From Dehalococcoidia bacterium (lineage in GTDB: Bacteria > Chloroflexota > Dehalococcoidia > Bin125): a DNA stretch of 64,000 bases. Position 1 is the first letter of the stretch; each line of letters begins with the position of its first letter. The DNA is taken from the NCBI GenBank assembly GCA_022828105.1, contig JAJEJC010000007.1, positions 140,885 to 204,884 on the forward strand, read 5' to 3'. Below the pieces are notes generated by a model that saw only the letters and a list, made by a program, of their open reading frames with translations, made no database searches and was not told the DNA's origin. The translations under genes and the position numbers were made by a program. Of the stretch, positions 9,472 to 17,421 are shown in pieces.

Positions 9472-9678
9472 ATGCCGAAGATGAAGACTCACAAGGGCGC
9501 GGCCAAGCGATTCCGCATCACGCGAAACGGCAAAGTGATGCGGATGAAGGGCTACCGCGGACACAACAAGCAGAAGAAGCACAAGCGTACTCTGCGCGCA
9601 CAGGGCCGGATGCACGAAGTCAAGCGTGCCGGCGATCAGAAGCGCGTCAAGCGATTGCTGCCCTACGGCTCGCCCTGA
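9472..9678 (+). CDS. rpmI: 50S ribosomal protein L35
   Basis: Small basic large-subunit protein, 68 residues, typical size. It begins MPKMKTHKGAAKRFRITRNGK and has the family RGHNKQKKHKRTLR segment. It lies between infC and rplT in the conserved infC-rpmI-rplT order, with rplT starting 25 bases downstream. GGAG lies about 11 bases before the ATG. Confidence 0.97.
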   Translation: MPKMKTHKGAAKRFRITRNGKVMRMKGYRGHNKQKKHKRTLRAQGRMHEVKRAGDQKRVKRLLPYGSP

Positions 9679-9703
9679 GTCGCACTGAACAGGAACGTTC
9701 ACC

Positions 9704-10063
9704 ATGCCTCGAGTCAAGGGCGGACCGCGCGAGCGGCGTCGCCACAAGAAAGTCCTCAAGCAGACCAAGGGCCATCACGGCGTACGCAATCGGCTCTACC
9801 GCCGGGCCTCCGAGTCGCGCCTGCACGCCCTCTCCTACGCCTACGCGCACCGGCGCGAACGCAAGGGCGACATGCGTCGCATCTGGATTCAACGGATCAA
9901 TGCCGCGGCGCGCCTGAATGGCACGACATACAGTCGCCTGATTCACGATCTCAAGCTGGCTGGTATCGAAGTCGACCGCAAGGTGCTGGCGGAGATGGCC
10001 GTCCATGACCCGAGTGGGTTCGCCTCGGTCGTCGAGCAGGCGCAGTCGAGTCAAGCAGCCTGA
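9704..10063 (+). CDS. rplT: 50S ribosomal protein L20
   Basis: Assembly-essential large-subunit protein, 119 residues. The basic N-terminus [18 protein letters not shown] and the core [39 protein letters not shown] are diagnostic; the C-domain includes [28 protein letters not shown]. In several bacteria L20 represses its own operon by binding the rpmI leader; whether that happens here is unknown. It is the last gene of the infC operon, converging on the CIRCE-controlled unknown gene. Confidence 0.97.
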   Translation: MPRVKGGPRERRRHKKVLKQTKGHHGVRNRLYRRASESRLHALSYAYAHRRERKGDMRRIWIQRINAAARLNGTTYSRLIHDLKLAGIEVDRKVLAEMAVHDPSGFASVVEQAQSSQAA

Positions 10064-10138
10064 ATCTTCGACCCAAGGGATACCCGCAAGGAACAATCGC
10101 GCCCGGCGCCGTCGAGTCCGAAGGGCCGAGCGCTTTTG

Positions 10139-10154
10139 TCCCGCATGAGCGGGA
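10139..10154. terminator. Short hairpin between convergent rplT and unknown gene
   Basis: TCCCGC-ATGA-GCGGGA lies just past the stop of the minus-strand unknown gene (10161) and 75 bases past rplT. The stem is only 6 bp and no clear U-tract follows in either direction, so it is a weak terminator candidate. Confidence 0.3.
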
Positions 10155-10160
10155 AGCCGG

Positions 10161-10676
10161 CTAGGAGCTGGCCGCGAGGGCTGGCGTGCCGCTGGAGTCC
10201 GCTGCAAGCTCGGCAGCGTCACCGTCGGGCAAGTGATTGAGCAGCCACTGATCGCCGTCGTGATCGCGCAGCCAGGGGAGGACACTGGTCAGCGCAATGA
10301 ACTCGCGCGGGTGCAGCGCGTTCTTGATCGCGCTGAATTCGATCTCGCGGCTGCGCTCGCGCCACTCGTCGGGCAGGTCGATGAAAGCGTCCTCGAACGC
10401 GCGAGCCGCAACGCGCGCATCTTCGACTTCGAGACTGAGCAATGCCCGCAGCCGTCGGACGGACCGCTCGTGGGCGTACTCAAGCGAGGCTGCGCCTTCG
10501 CGTCGAGCCAGCGCGCGCATCACTCGGCGCAACTCGATCGGCGGAAGTGCGGTTGCGTCGTAGAGCACCGCCGCGAGTTCGACGTGATCGCCGGCATCGT
10601 TCAGCCGGTGGGTGAGATCACCGAGGTCGAAGGCGCTGCCATAGTTCTCGGACAGGTTCGGATGCACGTAGGTCAT
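10161..10676 (-). CDS. Unknown 171-aa protein with a CIRCE-type operator
   Basis: I recognise no family. The protein is soluble, without signal peptide or membrane segment, rich in Ala, Arg, Glu and Leu, and looks all-helical; helical stretches run from RRVMRALARREGAASLEYAHERS through ERSREIEFSAIKNALH. It ends in a low-complexity Ala/Ser/Asp tail. GGAG lies 6 bases before the ATG. It is downstream of pheT on the same strand but separated by 163 bases that contain a separate promoter and a CIRCE inverted repeat, so it is probably expressed on its own under HrcA control. Being single-copy, stress-regulated and unrelated to known chaperones, it could be a heat-shock accessory factor; that is inference. 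Confidence 0.75.
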   Translation of the reverse strand: MTYVHPNLSENYGSAFDLGDLTHRLNDAGDHVELAAVLYDATALPPIELRRVMRALARREGAASLEYAHERSVRRLRALLSLEVEDARVAARAFEDAFIDLPDEWRERSREIEFSAIKNALHPREFIALTSVLPWLRDHDGDQWLLNHLPDGDAAELAADSSGTPALAASS

Positions 10677-10713
10677 GTTCGACTCCGTTCCTCGAAATCT
10701 GCTGTTGGATGCA

Positions 10714-10743
10714 ATTCTGGCACTCTATGGGCGAGAGTGCCAA
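10714..10743 (-). promoter_or_regulatory. CIRCE operator (HrcA site) with overlapping promoter
   Basis: Read on the minus strand: TTGGCACTC-N9-GAGTGCCAG at 10743-10717. The consensus CIRCE is TTAGCACTC-N9-GAGTGCTAA; arm spacing is exactly nine bases and most arm positions match. A promoter TTGGCA (10743-10738)-N18-CAGAAT (10719-10714) lies inside the element, so bound HrcA would cover both boxes. The ATG of the unknown 171-aa protein is about 40 bases downstream. Confidence 0.8.
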
Positions 10744-10839
10744 CTCCGGGTGATTGCCTGAGCGCGACAGTGCTAAGCACGGCACACTGTGAGTGTGACG
10801 TGCGGAGTGTTGGCAGTGTTGGCAGAGTTGGGTGCGAGG

Positions 10840-13254
10840 TCAGGAGTCGCGCAGCTTTGCCTTGAACTGCGATTGCAGGCGGCGCACGATGCCTCGGCGC
10901 GCCTTCTCGACATCGCGATCGGTCAGCGTTCGATCCGGAGAGCGGTAGTAGACGTGGAGCGCGACTGACTTTCGGCCGGCAGGGATCTGATCGCCGCTGT
11001 AGATGTCGAACAGCTCCACGCTCTCGACCAGTCCATTGTCTGCAATGGCCGCCGCGAGATCGCCCGCCGGACATGAGGCTTCGACGATCAGCGCAAGGTC
11101 CTCGACGGCGGCCGGGAAGACGGACGGCGCGGCGACAGTCTCGGACCGGGTCAGCAACGGAGCCAGCGCGGCGATGGAGAGTTCCAGCGCGAAGAGGTCG
11201 CCTTCGACATCAAACGCGGCGGCAGTCGCGGGCCGCACTTGGCCGATCAAGCCGACTTCACATCCGTCCACGCTCAGCTTCGCCGATCTTCCCTTGATCA
11301 GGAAGTCGTCGCCCGCTCCGGGGACGAGGTCAAACGTCGTCCCAAGACCGGTACCTAGCTGCTCCAACAGGCCTTTTGCGTCGAAGAAATCGAACTGGCG
11401 CGCGGGTTCACCGTGAAGCGATGCGGGGGTTTCTCCCCCAAGCAGTGCGAACAGCATTCGCGTTTCCGTCGGCTGGCCAGCCCCATTGGGCGTGAACGTC
11501 TTGCCCACTTCGAAGATTCCGAGCGCGCTCCGCGCCTCCCGCTGATTCTGAGCGAACGTGCGCAGCCCCCAGGGCCGCAAGCTGGTTCGCATCCGGTCCC
11601 GCTCTGCGTTCATCGGATTGAGCAGACGAACCGAGTCGATCTCTTCGTTGCCGATCGACGATGTGGCCGTCGACTCCTGTTGACCGACGGTCACGTAGGT
11701 GATGATCTCGTGCAGACCCATACCGCTGAGCAGGTCGCGGATCCGTTCGCCGAGGTCGCGCTGGGGGTCGAGATCGGGATCCGGAACCGACCCAGGCAGC
11801 GGTGCGGAAGGCAAGTTGTCGTAGCCGATGATCCGCCCGATTTCTTCAATCACGTCGTCGGCCACGTTGATGTCGGAGCGCCACGGTGGGCAACTTACGG
11901 CAAAGCGATCGGGCGGGAGCCAACGGTTGGAGATGCCCAACGCGGAGAGCACGCCGCGCACTTCTTCCACGCTCGGCAGGATGGAGAGAATCTGCTCGAT
12001 CCTGCGCTGCGTGACGAGCACTTGCGGTGCGTGCGCCTTGCCGGGAAACTCGTCGGCAATCCCTGCACAGGCAGTTCCGCCGGCGGTCTCGATGATCAAC
12101 GCCGCCGCTCGCCGGGCCGCCAACTCGGCCAACTCCGGGTTGAGCGACTTCTCGAACCGCCGGCTCGCTTCCGTGCCCGACTCGGTATGTGCGGCTCGGC
12201 TGCGCCGAATCGTCGCTTCCTGGAAGTTCGCTGTTTCCAGCAACACGGTGGTGGTCGTATCGGAGATCTCGGAGTCGGCCCCGCCCATGATGCCCGCCAG
12301 TGCGACGGCGCGCTGGGCGTCGGCGATCACCAGGTCCTCGGGCTGCAGTTCGAGCTGCGATCCGTCCAACAACTCCAGTTGCTCGCTTGGACGCGCCCGG
12401 CGCACCACGATTCGATTCTCCTGCAGCAGCTCGTAATCGAAGGCATGCAGCGGCTGGCCCCACTCGAGCATCACGAAGTTGGTCACGTCGACGATGTTGT
12501 TGATCGGTCGCATCCCGGCGGAGACCAGCGCGTCTTGCATCCACTGCGGTGAAGGTCCGATCCGAACTCCGTCGATCACGATGGCGGTGTACCGGGGACA
12601 GCCTTCGGGATCCTCAATCGTCACGCTCGTGCGCTCGCCGATCGGTATGTCTGATTCGGGGAACGTTGCGGCGGGCTCGGTAACCGTGCTTCCGCTCAGG
12701 GCCGCAACCTCGCGCGCGATTCCCAAAATTGAATAGTGGTCGGGGCGATTGGGCGTTGGCTTGATGTCGAGCACGACATCTGCCAATACATCGGAGAGCG
12801 GCGTTCCAAGCGCGGCCTCGGTGTCGAGCACAAGAATGCCCTCATGCTCGTCCGAAAGTCCAAGCTCACGCTCCGAACAGATCATGCCCATCGAGGTCAC
12901 GCCGCGAATCTTGCCGCGACGGAGCTTGCGCAACTCTCGAGTGCTCGGATCGATCAGTTGCGCGCCAACCTGGGCAAAGGCAATCGTCTGGCCCGTGTCC
13001 AGGTTCGGCGCTCCGCATACGACCTGGAGCGGTTCGTCGGCGCCGAAGTCAACCGTGGCGAGTCGCAAACGGTCGGCATTCGGGTGCGGCTCAACGGCGG
13101 TCACGCGTCCGATTACGACCTGATCCCATTCGCCGCCGCTGCGCTTGATTGCCTCGACTTCGGCCCCGGCCATGCTCAGCCGATGCGCTAGCTCCTCCAC
13201 CGAGAAGTCCCAGTCGACGTAGTTCGCCAACCACTTCAAGGGGACATCCATCAT
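10840..13254 (-). CDS. pheT: Phenylalanyl-tRNA synthetase beta subunit
   Basis: Beta chain of the heterotetrameric PheRS, 804 residues, typical. It starts MMDVPLKWLANYVDWDFSVEEL. Next comes an EMAP-like tRNA-binding domain (VVIGRVTAVEPHPNADRLRLATVD and VVCGAPNLDTGQ, about residues 40-150). The B3/B4 editing region follows with NNIVDVTNFVMLEWGQPLHAFD, then B5, the inactive catalytic-like module, and a C-terminal ferredoxin-fold anticodon-binding domain (SVFPAAVEDLALIVE through RSPDRTLTDRDVEKA). Its ATG overlaps the pheS stop by 4 bp, the usual coupled arrangement. Confidence 0.96.
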   Translation of the reverse strand: MMDVPLKWLANYVDWDFSVEELAHRLSMAGAEVEAIKRSGGEWDQVVIGRVTAVEPHPNADRLRLATVDFGADEPLQVVCGAPNLDTGQTIAFAQVGAQLIDPSTRELRKLRRGKIRGVTSMGMICSERELGLSDEHEGILVLDTEAALGTPLSDVLADVVLDIKPTPNRPDHYSILGIAREVAALSGSTVTEPAATFPESDIPIGERTSVTIEDPEGCPRYTAIVIDGVRIGPSPQWMQDALVSAGMRPINNIVDVTNFVMLEWGQPLHAFDYELLQENRIVVRRARPSEQLELLDGSQLELQPEDLVIADAQRAVALAGIMGGADSEISDTTTTVLLETANFQEATIRRSRAAHTESGTEASRRFEKSLNPELAELAARRAAALIIETAGGTACAGIADEFPGKAHAPQVLVTQRRIEQILSILPSVEEVRGVLSALGISNRWLPPDRFAVSCPPWRSDINVADDVIEEIGRIIGYDNLPSAPLPGSVPDPDLDPQRDLGERIRDLLSGMGLHEIITYVTVGQQESTATSSIGNEEIDSVRLLNPMNAERDRMRTSLRPWGLRTFAQNQREARSALGIFEVGKTFTPNGAGQPTETRMLFALLGGETPASLHGEPARQFDFFDAKGLLEQLGTGLGTTFDLVPGAGDDFLIKGRSAKLSVDGCEVGLIGQVRPATAAAFDVEGDLFALELSIAALAPLLTRSETVAAPSVFPAAVEDLALIVEASCPAGDLAAAIADNGLVESVELFDIYSGDQIPAGRKSVALHVYYRSPDRTLTDRDVEKARRGIVRRLQSQFKAKLRDS

Positions 13255-14246
13255 CGTCGCCCTTCGAACTGGCGGAGGAACCGCACGTCGTTGCGGTAGA
13301 AGTGACGGATATCGCGCACGCCGTAGCGCAGCATCGCCACGCGCTCGACGCCCATGCCGAACGCGAATCCGGTGTAGCGCTCCGGGTCGAGCCCGGCATC
13401 TTCAATGATCTCGGGGTGGACCATGCCGCAACCGAGGACTTCCAGCCAGTCTCCCTGCCAGCGGACACCGAGTTCGGCGCCAGGCTCGACGAAGGGGAAG
13501 TAGTCACAGCGGAACCGGGTCTCGATGTCGGCGCCGAACATACGGCGGACGAACGCCTCGAGCGTGCCCTTGAGATGCGCGAACGAGAGATTTTCGTCGA
13601 TGACCAGGCCTTCGATCTGGGTCAACATCCACTCGTGCGTTGCGTCGGTCGCCTCGTAGCGATAGCAGGCGCCGGGGACGATGACGCGGATCGGCGGTTC
13701 GCGGCGCTCGAGGTAACGAATCTGCATCGGCGAAGTATGAGTGCGCAATAGCTGGCGCGGTCCGTCGTCGTCGCCGGCGACCCAGATCGTGTCCCACATG
13801 TCGCGGGCCGGATGCCCGGCGGGTATGCGGAGACGGTCGAAGTTGTACTCCTCAAGCTCGACGTCGGGACCCTCCACGACATCAAAGCCCATGTCACGAA
13901 ATGTGCGTTCCAGCAGCCGACGCGTCAGCGTGATCGGATGCAGCGAGCCAAGAGGCGGGTTCCGCCCGGGCAGGGAGACGTCAATCGACTCGGCGTCAGC
14001 AGCGGACGCAAGCAACCGGGTCCGATGCTCGTCCCCGGCGTCCTCCAGTGCGGCCTTGAGCCGGTTTGCCCCAGCGCCGACCCGAGGGCGAACCTCGGGC
14101 GGAAGATCGCGAACGCCGCGCAGCACCGTCGTCAGCCGACCTCGGCGACCGAGCCAAGCGACTCGCCAGGCGTCAACCGCCGCCTCGTCGCCCGCTTCTG
14201 CGAGCGACGCCCGCGCTTCCGCTTCCAGCGCCTCAAGATCGTCCAC
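13251..14246 (-). CDS. pheS: Phenylalanyl-tRNA synthetase alpha subunit
   Basis: Catalytic chain of PheRS, 331 residues. The N-terminal coiled coil (DDLEALEAEARASLAEAG) binds tRNA-Phe. The class II core shows LERTFRDMGFDVVEGPDVE, RTHTSPMQIRYL, motif 2 PGACYRYEATDATHEWMLTQIEG, FRCDYFPFVEPGAE, and motif 3 GFAFGMGVERVAMLRYG. All expected motifs are present. It is the first gene of pheS-pheT and diverges from a stand-alone RAM-domain gene across 174 bases holding two palindromes. Confidence 0.96.
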   Translation of the reverse strand: MDDLEALEAEARASLAEAGDEAAVDAWRVAWLGRRGRLTTVLRGVRDLPPEVRPRVGAGANRLKAALEDAGDEHRTRLLASAADAESIDVSLPGRNPPLGSLHPITLTRRLLERTFRDMGFDVVEGPDVELEEYNFDRLRIPAGHPARDMWDTIWVAGDDDGPRQLLRTHTSPMQIRYLERREPPIRVIVPGACYRYEATDATHEWMLTQIEGLVIDENLSFAHLKGTLEAFVRRMFGADIETRFRCDYFPFVEPGAELGVRWQGDWLEVLGCGMVHPEIIEDAGLDPERYTGFAFGMGVERVAMLRYGVRDIRHFYRNDVRFLRQFEGRR

Positions 14247-14286
14247 GGCATACGTCCGTTACTGACTGACGGAACCACTGATTCGT

Positions 14287-14315
14287 ATCGTACCTGCCGA
14301 CTCGCCAGTGCTGAA
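14287..14315 (-). promoter_or_regulatory. Possible pheS promoter
   Basis: On the minus strand, TTCAGC (14315-14310), 17-bp spacer, TACGAT (14292-14287). The -35 match is poor, the -10 hexamer equals that of the tRNA-Val promoter. The -35 box overlaps one arm of the GAACAC-GCCT-GTGTTC palindrome at 14313-14328, suggesting an operator, but this rests on spacing alone. Confidence 0.3.
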
Positions 14316-14352
14316 CACGCCTGTGTTCCCCCACCAGAAGCTGCGCTTCTGG
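14313..14352. promoter_or_regulatory. Two adjacent inverted repeats in the pheS/RAM intergenic region
   Basis: GAACAC-GCCT-GTGTTC (14313-14328) and CCAGAAGC-TGC-GCTTCTGG (14334-14352), both perfect, 5 bases apart. They lie between divergent genes and could be operators for a dimeric regulator, or the second could be a leader hairpin. No regulator family can be assigned. Confidence 0.45.
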
Positions 14353-14420
14353 ATAGTAGACTTGGATCGACCCGACAGCCCGTGCGGGTCAAATCTTCGC
14401 GCGATTCTGGAGACTCTCCG

Positions 14421-14669
14421 ATGGCAGTGAAAAGCTACATCCTGATTGAAACCGATGTCGGAACCGCCAAGCAGGTGGCACTGTCATTGGGCGAACTCAC
14501 TCACAGCGAGGGAGAGATCAAATCCGTTGAACTGGTGACCGGGCCGTTCGACGTGATCTGCCTGGTCGAGGCGGAGAACCTGGAACGGCTGGGAAGCTGC
14601 ATCACCGACTCGATCCAGACAGTCGCCGGCGTCAAACGGACAACAACCTGCCTGACGATCCAGGTCTGA
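14421..14669 (+). CDS. Stand-alone Lrp/AsnC ligand-binding (RAM) domain protein
   Basis: 82-residue protein that matches only the effector-binding half of Lrp/AsnC regulators: MAVKSYILIETDVGTAKQVA, then SVELVTGPFDVICLVEAENLE and a final CLTIQV strand, giving the alpha/beta ferredoxin-like fold. No helix-turn-helix is present, so it cannot bind DNA by itself in the usual way. Such proteins form oligomeric rings that bind amino acids and may modify partner regulators. A GAGACTCTCCG stretch precedes the ATG. It lies 23 bases upstream of moeA and may be cotranscribed. Function in this organism is unknown. Confidence 0.85.
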   Translation: MAVKSYILIETDVGTAKQVALSLGELTHSEGEIKSVELVTGPFDVICLVEAENLERLGSCITDSIQTVAGVKRTTTCLTIQV

Positions 14670-14692
14670 GCTCACACGGAGTCAGAAACGCA

Positions 14693-16024
14693 TTGTCGAT
14701 GACCACGAGCAAGTCGGCTCCCGACCGTTCCACCGAACCACCGATCGACATGCTGCCTGTTGAAGACGCGGCCGATCGGATTCTGTCGTTTTGTCAACGG
14801 CTGCCAACCGAGACAAAGCCGATTGTTGATGCGGTGGGACAGGTGCTCGCCTGCGACATCTCAGCGCCGTTCGACATTCCTCCCCACGACAACACCGCGA
14901 TGGACGGCTACGCCGTGCAAGCGGCCAGCACCGACGGCGCGTCGGATGCGAATCCGATCCGACTGGGAGTGATCGGCGAACTGGCCGCCGGATACCTCTT
15001 CGACCGCGCCGTCGGACCCGGCGAAGCGGTCAGGATCATGACCGGCGCGCCAATGCCGAACGGCGCGGACACCATTGTCCCGTTTGAGGAGACGGACGAG
15101 CAAGGATTGCGCGCTCCGGGACAAGAACACGCGGTCATCGAAGACGTGGGGATTCTCAAGGCAGCCGCGCCGGGCAACAACATCCGCCGACGAGGAGAGG
15201 ACGTGCGCGCCGGCCAACAGGTCCTCGATGCAGGCACCGTGCTTCGCGGACCGCAGGTGGCGGTGCTGGCCTCGCTCGGTGTTGGCGACGTAGAGGTCGT
15301 CCGTCGGCCGCGGGTCGCCATTCTCTCGACAGGCGACGAACTGCTGACGCCGGGCGATCCTCCGGCAGCGGGCAAGATCTATGACTCCAACTCCTACGGC
15401 CTCAGCGCCCTGGTCTCGCAGCACGGCGGCATCCCGCAGCGATTCGGCATCGCGCAGGATACGATTCCCGCCTTGACCGCCAAGATCAACGAGGCGCTGG
15501 AGACCTGCGACCTCGTGATCACCTCCGCCGGCGTATCGCGCGGCGACTTCGACGTGGTCAAGGAAGTGCTCGCGCGAGAGGGAGCGATCGATTTCTGGAC
15601 GGTGAAGATGAAGCCGGGCAAGCCGCTTGCATTCGGCGAGTTCGCGGCGCCGGGCGGTCGGCGCGTTCCCCACATCGGCTTGCCGGGCAACCCCGTTTCG
15701 TCGTTGCTGGCGTTCGAGTTGTTCGGCCGCTTGGCGATCTACCGGATGATGGGCCGCGCGCCGCAGCCGCGACCGATCATTCGCGCCATCGCCGACGAAG
15801 ACATCGTGAACACCGATTGGCGCAGGGTCTACGCCCGCGCGATCGTGGACCAGGACGCCGAAGGACGCTGGCACGCCCGACTGACCGGACCCCAAGGCAG
15901 CGGCGTCCTCACCTCCATGGCCCTCGCAAACGGCTACGCCGTATGTCCTGAGGATCGAGAGCGCGTCCATGCCGGCGAAGAGTGCGACGTGATCATGGTC
16001 GACTGGGATCATCCAATCGACTGA
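14693..16024 (+). CDS. moeA: Molybdopterin molybdenumtransferase (MoeA family)
   Basis: Inserts molybdate into adenylated molybdopterin to make the molybdenum cofactor. The 443-residue protein has the N-terminal MoeA domain with PHDNTAMDGYAV and RIMTGAPMPNGADTIVPFEET. The central MogA-like domain shows ILSTGDELLTPG, YDSNSYGL, SAGVSRGDFDVVKEVL and KMKPGKPLAFG, and then IGLPGNPVSSLLAFE precedes the C-terminal beta domain. The start is uncertain: TTG at 14693 lies 11 bases after GGAG, and an in-frame ATG follows at 14699. No other cofactor genes are adjacent. It implies molybdenum- or tungsten-dependent enzymes elsewhere. Confidence 0.92.
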   Translation: MSMTTSKSAPDRSTEPPIDMLPVEDAADRILSFCQRLPTETKPIVDAVGQVLACDISAPFDIPPHDNTAMDGYAVQAASTDGASDANPIRLGVIGELAAGYLFDRAVGPGEAVRIMTGAPMPNGADTIVPFEETDEQGLRAPGQEHAVIEDVGILKAAAPGNNIRRRGEDVRAGQQVLDAGTVLRGPQVAVLASLGVGDVEVVRRPRVAILSTGDELLTPGDPPAAGKIYDSNSYGLSALVSQHGGIPQRFGIAQDTIPALTAKINEALETCDLVITSAGVSRGDFDVVKEVLAREGAIDFWTVKMKPGKPLAFGEFAAPGGRRVPHIGLPGNPVSSLLAFELFGRLAIYRMMGRAPQPRPIIRAIADEDIVNTDWRRVYARAIVDQDAEGRWHARLTGPQGSGVLTSMALANGYAVCPEDRERVHAGEECDVIMVDWDHPID

Positions 16025-16059
16025 TTCGGTCAAGTCGCGAGCAACGAATCGAGAGCAAC

Positions 16060-17385
16060 ATGTCCGTACGAACCGCCATCCGATCGGCCGTGACCCCGTG
16101 GTACATCAAGGCGCGGCTGATGCAGGAGCGACTGCAGTCGGGCGTCGTCTGGTTCCCGCTGGATCCCAACTTCATCGCCAATCCCTATCCCACCTACAAG
16201 GAACTGCGCGAGCGCGACCCCTATCATCCCAGCCCCCTGACCGGAGCGATGGTGGTCTCGAAGTACGACGACGTAGATGCGATCCTGCGCAACTACAAAG
16301 TCTTCTCAAACGAACGCGGACCGGTCGGCACGCGCAACCGTCGCAACATCGGGGAACAGATCGAGAACGAGTTGCAACCCTCGATGCTCTCTCTCGATCC
16401 GCCCGATCATACGCGGCTGCGCGGCCTGGTCAGTCGCGCATTCACTCCGCGTCAGATCGCCAAGATGGAAGACCACATTCGCGCGACGGCACACGCGCTG
16501 CTCGACGAGGTCGACGGCCAGAACGAATTCGACCTGATGTCGAACCTGGCTGCGCTGCTGCCGACCGTGGTGATCGCCGAGATGATCGGCGTCCCGACCG
16601 AAGATCGGCAGCAGTTCAAGGAGTGGTCGGACAAGTTCGCCCGCGTGCTCGAACCGAATCTGAGCCAGGACGAGCTGGGCGATGTCTTCGACACCGCCCA
16701 GCTCTTTGACCGGTACTTCAAGGGCATCGTCGCGGAGCACCGCGAGCATCCACAGGACGATCTTGTTTCGCGTCTGATCGAGGCGGAGGAAGAGGGCGAC
16801 AAGCTGACCGAGGACGAGATGATCGTCACGCTGCGGCTCTTGCTCGTCGCTGGCAACGAGACGACCACGAATCTGATCGGCAACGGACTCAAAGCGTTGC
16901 TCGAACACCCGGAGCAGCTTGAACTGCTTCGCCAACGCCCGGAACTGATCGACAACGCGATCGAGGAATTGCTGCGCTACGACTCGCCCGTGCAGTTGGA
17001 CGGGCGGGTCACGCTCGACGAGTTCGAACTGGATCGCCACACGCTGAAGCCGGGACGACCGGTGTCGCTGTTGGTCGGCGGCGCCAACCGCGATCCCGAG
17101 GAGTTTAGCGATCCGGAGACGCTGGACATCACGCGCGAGGACGCGGGTAACATCTCGTTCGGTCGGGGCATTCATCACTGCCTGGGCGCGCCGCTGGCAA
17201 GGTTGGAAGGCAAGATTGCATTTGAGGCGCTGCTCGAACGCTTCGACGACATCCAGTTCGGCTCGCGGACGCCGGTCTACAAGCCGAACATCGTGCTACG
17301 CGGACTGCGCCACCTCGACGTTCGGGTCCAGCGCTCGAGCGGCCGGGCTCACACGGGCGTCGAAGTTGAGGCGGCTGCCGACTGA
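16060..17385 (+). CDS. Cytochrome P450
   Basis: Heme-thiolate monooxygenase of the soluble bacterial type, 441 residues. Visible landmarks are LSLDPPDHTRLRGLVSRAFT, the I-helix oxygen-activation motif LLLVAGNETTTN, the K-helix ExxR in IEELLRYDSP, and the heme loop FGRGIHHCLGAPLARLE with Cys374 as axial ligand. I chose the ATG at 16060 (MSVRTAIRS) over the longer frame from 15982, which overlaps moeA. No ferredoxin or reductase gene is adjacent, so electron donors must be encoded elsewhere; the substrate cannot be inferred. It converges on the aroKB gene with a 36-bp gap. Confidence 0.93.
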   Translation: MSVRTAIRSAVTPWYIKARLMQERLQSGVVWFPLDPNFIANPYPTYKELRERDPYHPSPLTGAMVVSKYDDVDAILRNYKVFSNERGPVGTRNRRNIGEQIENELQPSMLSLDPPDHTRLRGLVSRAFTPRQIAKMEDHIRATAHALLDEVDGQNEFDLMSNLAALLPTVVIAEMIGVPTEDRQQFKEWSDKFARVLEPNLSQDELGDVFDTAQLFDRYFKGIVAEHREHPQDDLVSRLIEAEEEGDKLTEDEMIVTLRLLLVAGNETTTNLIGNGLKALLEHPEQLELLRQRPELIDNAIEELLRYDSPVQLDGRVTLDEFELDRHTLKPGRPVSLLVGGANRDPEEFSDPETLDITREDAGNISFGRGIHHCLGAPLARLEGKIAFEALLERFDDIQFGSRTPVYKPNIVLRGLRHLDVRVQRSSGRAHTGVEVEAAAD

Positions 17386-17421
17386 GCTGACGAACGCCGC
17401 CGCGCACCGATCACCCCAACG

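Noticed and set aside
10770..10780. GTGCTAAGCAC palindrome near the CIRCE element
   Set aside because: Resembles one CIRCE half-site but lacks a properly spaced partner.
10806..10832. Tandem AGTGTTGGC-type repeat after pheT
   Set aside because: Only about three imperfect 9-bp copies; too short to support a functional claim.
14313..14328. LexA box (GAAC...GTTC)
   Set aside because: Arm spacing is 8 bases, not the 4 of the Gram-positive SOS box, and neighbouring genes are not SOS genes.
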